Below, one piece after another: positions 1 to 8,060 of a stretch of 64,000 bases of DNA. Within the stretch, counting starts at the first letter, position 1, and every line of letters starts with the position of its first letter. The translations under genes and the position numbers were made by a program. The notes below the pieces were generated by a model. The model was not told the origin of the DNA, did not search any database, and saw only the letters and a program-made list of their open reading frames with translations. Location of the stretch: assembly GCA_036346395.1 (NCBI GenBank), contig CM070615.1, positions 23,121,282-23,185,281 on the forward strand, written 5' to 3'. The DNA is from Hsuehochloa calcarea (taxonomy: Eukaryota > Streptophyta > Magnoliopsida > Poales > Poaceae).

Positions 1-780
1 AGTATACAAAGGACCTTCTTGGCGCTTCAATATGGGAAGCGAGAGGCCAATGTCTACTCCCATTGCTACAACCACCGTCTTTGGACCACGATGAGGATGG
101 AGAGTCATGGACGGAAGGAGTACCGCATGATATGATTGGCTCCTCCTCTATCTTACAAATCGAGGCCGGACATACAATTCGCCGTATGTCCATGCGCTCG
201 ATTTCGAGCTTCCTCGTGCTTCTCATCGTCAAGCGATGCGCGCATCTTCGGTATCTTCAAGATACGCTTGACTTTGGACTCGGTATTCTTCTTCTTGGCT
301 CTTTCAATTCGAGCATTTTCGATCTTGATTTCACGGTGTAGAGTTGATAGGAAGAGTACTTCGCACTTGTCATTTCTTGGGCACATCTCTTGTTTCTTGG
401 TCTTCTAGCAAATTACATTGCCTGATCATGGTGAGGCCGAGTATGTAGTCGCCGCCGATGGTCGCTCTCGAGTTCTCTGGATTTTGTCCACGCCGCGAGA
501 CTATGGATTATCTTTGGGAAGTGTTCCTCTTTTACGTGACAACACTTCGCAATTAATATTGCCAAAACCCAAAGCAACATTCCAGACTAAACACATTGAC
601 ATTCGATTTCATTTTCTCGAGAGACCATGTTGAGAAAGGTGATGTTGTGCTTCACTTTGTAGAGTCCGAGCAACGACTTGCGATATTTTCACTAAGGCTC
701 TTGACTCTTGGCGCTTTGTTTGCTTATGGGAGAGTTAGGGGTTATTAGTCCTATTGGGCTGTTTTGAGGGGGAAATTGCT
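1..780 (+). pseudogene. Sirevirus A: 3' end of pol (RT tail and RNase H), degenerate
   Basis: Broken C-terminal pol of a plus-strand Ty1/copia element of the Sirevirus type. Interrupted frames encode a piece matching the end of reverse transcriptase (sequences like FNMGSERPMSTP near the start, then the SRPDIQFAVC block). RNase H landmarks follow: CRVDRKSTS with a following FLG block around 330-390, the DHVEKGDVVLHF block around 618-660 and a final DIFTKALD at about 680-706. The same blocks occur, better preserved, on the minus strand at 58898-59637 and 18123-19001, so family assignment is firm. Frame changes and a stop just after 400 make it non-functional as read. The element enters from outside the window; only its last part is visible. 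Confidence 0.85.
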
Positions 781-2152
781 CTTTTTGCACTCATTGTATC
801 ATAATGCATGTTTCAATTCATTTGTCTTGCATTGTATAATAAAATTAGTGGAGCTTTGATTATTATCCTTGTATGACTTAATTTCATCTTCTATACCTTG
901 TCATATCAAGTGATAGTCTGCTAGACTTCTTTTATGGCTCTTCGTGTTTGGCTTAGCCTTTGCCTTGCTAGCTTTGTATCTGTGAGAGTTTTGAATCAAA
1001 TCATGTCTTGTTGGATCTTGTGACTAGTTTTGCTCTAATGATCCTCTTATGATTCTCGCCATGTCTTACAGGTTGAATTGAGTCTTGAACTTATTCTGAG
1101 TTGAAAATGAGCTTTTATCTTATTAAGTCAAGCAAATGAAAATGAGATTTTCTGTATGAAAAAGCGATCTCACCAATCCTTTCTCATGAGACGGCTTGCC
1201 ATTGCACTAGGCATGAACTCAGGGGGAGTTTTGGATGACCTAGATCATTCTTTTAAGCTTATCGCTTGAGATGGTCGCGGCAAGGCTTGAGATCTAGCAC
1301 AGCAAAAAAAACGAATTGCCCAAAAAGGGGCTAAGTGCTTGAGCTTTGCTTCAAAAGAATTCTCTTAATGCTCAAAATGCCTTAATTCTTGTTTTGAGTC
1401 TCTTTTACTTATAGACATGGCTTGACTCATTTTTGGCTGCTTGGAGTGAATCTATGATATTGAGCAACCTTTCATGATTTTAATTCTGTTAATCTCAGAT
1501 TGCTGCTATCTTGGTTTTAGCTTTGCAGTACATGTTTTGCCATGATTGACTATAGCGTCTACTCTTTGTATGGCTTGGTATAATACTTGTACTGTCTCCA
1601 TGTATAATGGTCATGGCTCCTTTTTACTAAAGTTCAAAAATAAAGTCATTCCTTCATGCTCTTTCTTTTTCATGCATCTTGATGAATTCATTGTCAAAGG
1701 GGGAGAAAGATTTTAAAGAAAATGATGTTGGAGCTTTTGGTTTCAGGTTTCATACTTAAGGTTTAATATAAAAGAACTTCATAAAATAAAAATTTTGAAC
1801 CTTTTGAAAATTTGTGATCATAGTGAGTTAAGTCTTGTGGTTTTATTGCCTTTTTCGGATTTCATTTGCAATTGAAGAATACTCACAATGATCAAAGGTC
1901 AAATAGAAAAATTGCCCTTCATTTGGACCTAAGTGAGATTTTTGGCTACTTTCTGGAAATTGGATCCTTTGGTGCTTTCATTGCCTTATCTCACTTGCAT
2001 ATACTATTCTGAAGCCAGCTTGGTCGGTTCCTAAGCTTTTTCTTGCTTTTGGACCAAGTTGTGCCTTTATGCGAAAACGGCGAATTTTTACTTTTCATTT
2101 CAAAAAACCACATTTTCTTGAAAATTGCCAATGTGTTCATCAAGGGGGAGAT
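781..2152 (+). other. Sirevirus A 3' noncoding region with multiple purine tracts
   Basis: No coding frame of note lies in this 1.4 kb between the end of pol and the 3' LTR. It is AT-rich and matches, in opposite orientation, the noncoding regions at 16294-18122 and 57353-58897. It contains several purine-rich tracts: around 764-775, AAAGGGGGAGA near 1697-1707, and the LTR-adjacent tract at 2141-2151. Multiple polypurine tracts upstream of the 3' LTR are a known hallmark of Sireviruses. Confidence 0.7.
2140..2152 (+). other. Polypurine tract of Sirevirus A
   Basis: The tract CAAGGGGGAGAT lies directly before the 3' LTR start TGTGGATA at 2153. It would be the plus-strand DNA primer during reverse transcription. 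The same tract adjoins the LTRs of S (about 16294-16304, minus) and S2 (about 57353-57365, minus). Confidence 0.85.
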
Positions 2153-4043
2153 TGTGGATATCGTGAGGATATGTGCACGATCTCAGGATGATGAGTCAAT
2201 TGGCAATGGCGTTGTTGGTTTGCAAAATCTCGCGTTTTCGGGTTTGCTCCAAGGCTGTCAGACCACAAAGCGGTCGACCGGTGGTGTCGGCGGTCGATCG
2301 CTGTGGAGCGATCCGACCGCCATGGTGGCGGTCCGACCGCCAAAATAAAAATGGGTTTTGGAGCCGAGCCAAAATAGGTTGTGTAGGCAAGTGAGGGGAG
2401 TCTCCTGGATGTGGTCCCATAATTTTTGGAGCTCCCAGTCAAAAGTTCTATTCGTTTGAAAATTCCAGAAGGTTTCGGAATTTTGAGTTGAAATTTTGGC
2501 TAAGTCCTTTGGACCGGTCCGACCGCCGTTGTGGGAGCGGTCCGACCGGCATGAAATCGGTCGGACCGGCCCTGTGGGGCGGTCAGACCGGCAATGGCTT
2601 GAAGGTTAGCCAAGTGTTGCATTGAGTTGGTTTTTATTGTGTTATTATATGAACTTCAATGCTTTATTGTTGTATATTGCATTGCGGAACTGACGTGGGT
2701 CAAGTTGTGAAGAACTTGTTCCCGGAAACGGTTTGTTTGTCTATTGCTGTGCAGGTGGCTTGCAGGTCAACGACGTCAACGGTGAGTGGATCGGGACTAC
2801 GCTTGGAGAGCTGAGGTCCAGAACGATCATGGATACCGGGTGAGGTCGTGTGACTCAAGCAGGTGCAGAATGGGCAAGACGGATCGAACGGGTGGTTCGA
2901 TACAGCTGGTTGGATCAGGCGGTGCGGATATCGGTGCGAGTCTCTGGGAGGTTCCGATGGGATTCGGACAAGAGAGGCTTGGCGACGCGATGAGAACCGC
3001 TGATCAACCTACACGTGGTGAAGCAGGCGATTGCTTCAAGAGTTATTTGTGTGTGGGTCCCATGTGTAAGTGACCCCAAAAAGGAAACCCTAGCTCTCTA
3101 GTATAAATAGGAAGGGGGGAGATGGAAAACTAAGCCAAGCATTCATTTTAGCCCCTTCTTCCTTTTCTAGGGTTTGGAGGAGAGGAGAGGAGAACTAGGG
3201 TTTGGAGTGTGCTCCTTGTTGAGCTCTTGCCCTCCTTGTTGGAGAGGCTTTGTAAGCATCTTGTGTAATCGAACAATCTTGTGATGCTCAATTGAAAGAT
3301 CGTTTGCTCCCTTTTGTGTTCTTCTCCCTTTTGGATGATTTTGGTGCTTCCTTGATTCAAAGGTTCATGCTTGGTCTCTTGACCTACTTTATCTTGCTTT
3401 GATGTGTGGGATTACCCCTAGAGTCATCTAGATCATCAACCCCCCACAAGCAAGTCTTGAATCAAGATTTTCATATTTCTAGGGTTTGAGCACTTCTTTG
3501 GTAAAATCTCGAGAGATCAATTCTGCGAAGTGGATCTGACGGATCGTCGCTAGAAATAGGTCTCTAATATCATTAGGGAGGTGTGCTCGAAATTTGGTCA
3601 AGTTTTATTGGTTGAAACAAAAGTTGGATCAAATTTCGTTTTGGTTTTGGGTGGAGTTTTTCGCTCGGACTCTCCGGTCCGACCGGACTTTCAACGGTGG
3701 TCCGACCGCCGTGTATTCGCATCACCGGCTTGCCGGGTCGAACCGCCCCACCGGTCCGACCGCTAGTTAGTTGCTTGGTCGATCATTGTTGACCGTCGGT
3801 CCGACCGCCCGTGGTAGCCGGTCAGACCGCCAGTTCCCAGTAAGGAACAGTGAGTTCTTTTCTCCGGTTGTGTCGTGTGGTTGAGGGGTTTATCAAATCC
3901 AACACAAGGCTTCCGTTGTGTGCTTACTGATCTTCTTAGCCTTCATAGCTAAAGGAGTAAAGTTCGTGTTGGTTTTTGATTTAGGCGAGAAAGTTTTGAA
4001 AGTGCCTATTCACCCCCCCTTTAGTCGCCTTTCCGGTCCTACA
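2153..4043 (+). repeat. 3' LTR of Sirevirus A (about 1.89 kb)
   Basis: Starts TGTGGATATC after the polypurine tract and ends ...CCGGTCCTACA. Its ends match, inverted, the LTRs of S (14513-16293 and 23667-25443). It has two clusters of palindromic GGTCCGACCG/GGTCGGACCG motifs: about 2270-2600 near the LTR start and about 3665-3835 near its end. A TATA box lies at 3102-3109. The partner 5' LTR is outside the window, so no target-site duplication can be checked. Confidence 0.88.
3102..3109 (+). promoter_or_regulatory. TATA box of Sirevirus A LTR promoter
   Basis: TATAAATA in the middle of the LTR, in element sense, followed by a purine-rich leader. The equivalent box is seen on the minus strand in the S LTRs (15423-15430 and 24574-24581) and in S2 (56440-56447). 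It would mark the U3/R boundary region. Confidence 0.7.
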
Positions 4044-4609
4044 GAAGGTGCTATGTCACTAATTTGGGCCGATTTGGGCCTTGTAATCGTACCGGAATTG
4101 GCCCATATGCCGCCCACACAGGGCGTGATTACTGCTCATGTGAACAGAACTGTGCCTTTAGTCCCACCCCTCTATTTCTTTTAGATTTGTGGCTCCTCAT
4201 CCCCTATTTAAGGAGGACGCACCCCCTCTAGTTTCATTGGATTTTGTTTAGTTAAAAGTTAGCCTTGTTGCAACTTCGTGTATTGGCTTGTGTCGACTAG
4301 ACCAACCATAATACCGCTTTTCGAAATCCCAATTTTAATATTTCAATCTTTATTTGCAATTTCAGATTGCTTTATCTTGTTCTTGCGTGCTTCTTCGATG
4401 TATGCAAGAATCGACCTTCGTGGTCAGGTCAACCGGGTATTCATTTCGTGCATGGTTGATAACGACTTGTCGATCAGTTCAGCGATTGAGTGGTTTTCGA
4501 GCCTTGCGTGTTCATAGCCAGGATCGTCAGAGTTGAGCGACGCATACCGGACTTATCGTTCTCATCGAAAGATCGGGCCAACAAATCAAACCTTAGGGTT
4601 CATCAGCAA
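4044..4609. other. Unassigned noncoding stretch, possible LTR remnant
   Basis: No convincing coding frame. A TATA-like CTATTTAAGG at about 4203-4212, a T-rich stretch and the sequence CGACCTTCGTGGTCAGGTC (about 4412-4430) resemble the promoter and downstream parts of a retrotransposon LTR in plus orientation. I cannot define its ends or family from the sequence alone. Confidence 0.35.
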
Positions 4610-4849
4610 GGGAAGAATGCCTTTATCTCTGCCTCTTCTCCGTGCGCCATCGCTGCCTCCCATCCCTTCCCCGGCGCCGCCGCATCTCCTCTCCGCCCCC
4701 GACACTGCGTCCCCTCCCCGTACCTCCTCCTATTGCCGGCACTACCTCCCTGTTCCCTCACCTCCTACGGTATCGGATCCCACATGTGTTCTGCGCTGTT
4801 GGATCCCATCATCTTCGTGCATGCCGTCGTTGCAACCTACAGACTAAGT
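4610..4849 (+). other. GC-rich Pro/Ser-rich open stretch, origin unknown
   Basis: A short GC- and C-rich segment open in more than one frame, with an inferred translation dominated by Pro, Ser, Ala and Leu. Its composition differs sharply from the AT-rich retroelement sequence on both sides and resembles the 5' exon of a grass gene. It is cut on the right by the element starting at 4850. It may be a host exon fragment or a low-complexity part of another element; I do not recognise a product. Confidence 0.3.
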
Positions 4850-5098
4850 TGTAACACCCTGACCCAAAATCGGCTCAATGCCCAGCCCACCGTGGGGCGA
4901 ACCCGCACACACATAGCACATCACTTACACTTTTGTCCTCGCTTTGTGTAAAAGGGTTAACCCGGAGGTGCTATGTTTGGATCCAACAGGCATTATATAC
5001 TAGTACAACTCACTTGAGACAAGCAATGTGGGACTAATCCCACCACACAACTCCTTATGGGCGACATGGGCCACACTACGAGCGGTAGGGTATTATAT
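4850..5098 (-). repeat. TRIM-type LTR, about 250 bp
   Basis: Begins TGTAACACCCTGACCC and ends GGGTATTATA. It is closely similar along its whole length to the LTRs at 14212-14461 and 25602-25848. A polypurine-like pyrimidine run (minus-strand purines) follows at about 5099-5115. Confidence 0.8.
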
Positions 5099-5289
5099 TC
5101 ACTTCCTCAAGGGTCGACGCCTTGGCGACATACCGCATACGCGGCAAATGCCCGTAACCACCCCTCGGTACACGTCCGTGCGTCTGATCAAGACATATAC
5201 CATGCCATGTGTCCACTCCGGGCCCACATGTGCCATGCGCCATATGCCCGCGCCCCTGTCCCGCATGCGCCCGTGCAGCGAAGGTTGAT

Positions 5290-5301
5290 GCTCTGATACC
5301 A
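5290..5301 (-). other. Primer-binding site, tRNA-iMet
   Basis: The minus strand reads TGGTATCAGAGC, the standard plant initiator-methionine tRNA primer site. Two bases separate it from the LTR at 5304. This proves the orientation of the element (minus) and that the right-hand LTR is the 5' LTR. Confidence 0.9.
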
Positions 5302-5893
5302 TCTGTAACAACCCAGTCCAACACGAGCTTGGAATGCCACTAAAATAACAAGATAAACATAATTAACTAAAACTCTTTACCAAATTCCAGCAGAACCTCC
5401 TTTGTATAGTTACTATATTGGGGTTCCCACAAGCAAATATAACAAGAGGTAGTCTACTTAAAAAAATAATCCAAACATAACCCACATAGGATATTCATCT
5501 TTATCAAATAGACATATGAAAGTAGATCATAAGTATCCAATTTTTAAACTCCTTTATTACAGTTTAATCCAATCAAGTAATGATCATAAGCAGAATTTTA
5601 GATAATTCATCCATCTACTGAATTAATTTTTCTTTTATTCTCATGTGTGTATATAGTGCGAGCGTGCAACTACCCTAGCCCTTCCTTTCTCCCATGCATG
5701 CCGATCTCATACAGGTACCTAAAACACAACAAACAACAAGGGGTGAGTCCAAAGACTCAGCAAGCATAATAATTGGTAACAACAGTATAAGAAAGAAACC
5801 CATCAATTATACATCACAAATCTATTCACCGAATAAACCACATACACATGACATGCAACCTGCTTATATGCTCTTTATCTTTATCTTTGTCTT

Positions 5894-6048
5894 TTTGCAT
5901 TTTACCGGTAATGCAAAGTGCGCATCCGTCGATGCACACCCATGCCTGTGCCATCCGCACAGGACCTTGCCCATACTTTGCAAGTATGAGGACCTTTGCC
6001 CATGCTCTTCAAGCATGGGGACCTATTGCCCGTCACCAACATGACGGG
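5894..6048 (-). other. Tandem stem-loop array inside LTR
   Basis: Six consecutive inverted repeats. TTTGCAT 5894-5900 pairs with 5911-5917 and encloses TTACCGGTAA. GCATC 5922-5926 pairs with 5931-5935. CCTGTGC 5945-5951 pairs with 5957-5963, CATACTT 5972-5978 with 5982-5988, CCCATGCT 5999-6006 with 6012-6019, and CCCGTCA 6029-6035 with 6042-6048. In element (minus) sense the last four share a GGTCC lead and a GGCA tail while their stems differ, each fully complementary. No function is known to me. Confidence 0.8.
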
Positions 6049-6982
6049 GACCCAACTCTGGCTTGATCAACACATGACCAAGACTTCAATAACTACATGA
6101 TGCATATGTATGAATTCTCCATTTGACAACAATATACATCCATAACAACATTGCATATGAATATCCTACTCATACTATAAACCTCACAAACATAGTCCTT
6201 CCAACTTTCAAAGCAACCATGAAAACACGTAACTCAGAATAATAGAGTCCATGCTCATTACGGACATATCACCAAATCAATCATGAACAATATAAATAAC
6301 CATAGAATGTATCGGTCAAGTCATTCGATAATATCTAATATAACCATGATCACACTTGCCTTAACCGCGAGAGAACGTGGGACGTGCAGAAGGTCTGCCC
6401 GGGACCCGTCCACCACCGAATAAATAGTTAACGCACACTAAGGCGGCAATGCGGTCAAAGCAAAAAAAATATATAACAACAAACTCGAACTCGCGAAAGG
6501 GTCTAACTCGATTCCAACCCCAAATCCTAAACGTCGATCTGTCCCCTCAGTGGACATTCAACTTAAAAAATTCATAACTTTCACTACCGGGATGCAAATT
6601 ATGTGTTCTCAGACTTTCTGGAAAGGTAATTAAATTACCTAAATAAACTTAGTTGGGAAGACCTTCTGATTCTGCCACAAACTACCCCTACCAAGCCAAT
6701 CTACAGAATATCGATTTTTACGTCGGGTTCTCTGGATAGAGCACCAAAACTACCATAACTTTTGATAAACAACTCGGAACAGGGTGATCTTGGGCTCTAT
6801 GGAATCACGACAAAACCAGCTACAATAGTCTAGTTGGGTAAGTCCCCTGATTCGGTCTCCTACTAGTCCTAATGTTCAGGTGAATATCTCTGTCCTAACA
6901 ATCTAACAGACAGAAAACAGCGATTGTAAAACTTGCATAACTTTTGATTGGAAACTCTAAAAAAAATGTTCTTTATGAACTT

Positions 6983-7266
6983 GGAAATCTTGCAGAATTA
7001 TCTACAATATTTATTTTGGGAGGTATTTCTGATTCGGCTTCTAAAAAATTCAAATTGGGGGAAAGAGGGGAGGATGGGAGGGATTTTAGGGTTTTGGGGA
7101 GGGAAATCTTACAGAATTATCTACAACATTTATTTTGGGAGGCAACGTACCCAAATATGACGAGCAACAGAGGCGCAGGGGAGGCTCAGGGGAGAGGTGG
7201 GGAGAGGCGGCGGCTCAATGGGGGAAAGAGGGGAGGAGGGGAGGGATTTTAGGGTTTTGGGGAGGG
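6983..7266. repeat. Local direct duplications in LTR
   Basis: A 41-bp block (AAATCT..GCAGAATTATC type) occurs at 6983-7023 and again at 7102-7142, period 119. A G-rich block containing GGATTTTAGGGTTTTGGGGA occurs at 7055-7103 and 7218-7266, period 163. The copies interleave, as after slippage or unequal exchange. Confidence 0.8.
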
Positions 7267-7441
7267 GGATCCCCCCTCATGGCCGGCCCCCTCTTGGGCC
7301 CCTACTGTGCTGCAATCCACGGCCCAGGTTGTCGAAATAATGTGGAAAACCCCTTCTTGTTTCAGAATTTGTACTCCTTTCTTTGCCCTTTCTTCTTCTG
7401 GCTGATAGTCTAATTACCCGATTCGATTCCGAGGTATTACA

Positions 7442-8060
7442 TATGTTCTAGAGGGTCCTTATCCCGAGGAACCAAATGTAGATGCTACATGTGTTGAAAA
7501 GAATGCTTATGAGAAGCACTGCAAGGATGCAGTCAATGTACACTGCCTTATGCTTGACACTATGAGCTCTGAGCTTCAGAAGCAATATAAGACCATAGAC
7601 ACTTACAATATGATTGTGGGTCTGAAAGGCATGTTTAAGGAGCAAACAAGGGTAGAGAGGTACAATACCTCTAAGGCATAGTTTTCTTGTAGGCTGTCAG
7701 AAGGTAGCCCGGTCAGTCCTCTAGTGATCAAAATAATTGGTCACATTGAGAGCTTAGAAAAACTTAGTTTTCCTCTTAGCCAAAAGTTGACTACTGATGT
7801 GATTCTCCAACTGCTCTCTACGAGGTTTGAGCCTGTCATATTGAATTTTTATATGAATGGCATGGAGAAGTCAATGACTGAGTTGCATGGTATGCTTAAG
7901 GGTGCAAAAGTAGGGTAAGTCTTGGGGAAATGGAAAGGGCAAAGGAAAGACTCAAGATTAGATCGAGGGTCTCAAGGCTAACCTAAAGAAGCTCAAGCTG
8001 GGTCCTAAGCCTGGTACACCATGTTACCATTGTCATGGGACTGGGCTTTGGAAGAGACAT
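7442..8060 (+). pseudogene. Copia gag fragment truncated at both ends
   Basis: A plus-strand gag remnant of the same family as copia H. It opens within the VLEGPYPEEP block, continues through a TYNMIVGLKGMF block and a SLEKLSFPLSQ block (long open frame 7724-7918), and reaches the zinc knuckle CYHCHGTGLWKRHC (CX2CX4HX4C) at about 8022-8063. The corresponding H gag region is 26250-26940. A stop interrupts the frame near 7680 and another near 7918. The left end is cut by the LTR ending at 7441 and the right end by the LTR starting at 8061, exactly at the knuckle's last Cys. It is older than both insertions. Confidence 0.85.

Larger units (their letters stand above)
4850..7441 (-). mobile_element. 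Composite LTR element with unequal ends
   Basis: Left end is a 249-bp LTR-like unit (4850-5098), then about 205 bp with a tRNA-iMet primer-binding site in minus orientation (5290-5301), then a 2138-bp LTR (5304-7441). The left unit and the internal part match the TRIM at 14212-25848. The right LTR shares only its terminal bases (TGTAACA... and ...GGTATTACA) with the left unit. Flanking pentamers are TAAGT (4845-4849) and TATGT (7442-7446), one mismatch. It may be a recombinant of a TRIM and a longer-LTR relative, or two overlapping insertions. Confidence 0.55.
5304..7441 (-). repeat. Long LTR (2.1 kb) with structured noncoding module
   Basis: Starts TGTAACAACCC and ends CGAGGTATTACA. There is no coding frame. 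It carries a TGAGTC/GACTCA hairpin at 5744-5759, a tandem stem-loop array at 5894-6048, and G-rich local duplications at 6983-7266. Overall layout (hairpin about 440 bp and stem-loop cluster about 600-750 bp from the left end) parallels the gypsy-type LTRs at 8061, 30278 and 33879. Confidence 0.75.

Noticed and set aside
5894..6048. CRISPR-like array (short repeats with variable inserts)
   Set aside because: The constant parts are only about 5-7 bp, the variable parts are self-complementary stems, and the context is a plant LTR.
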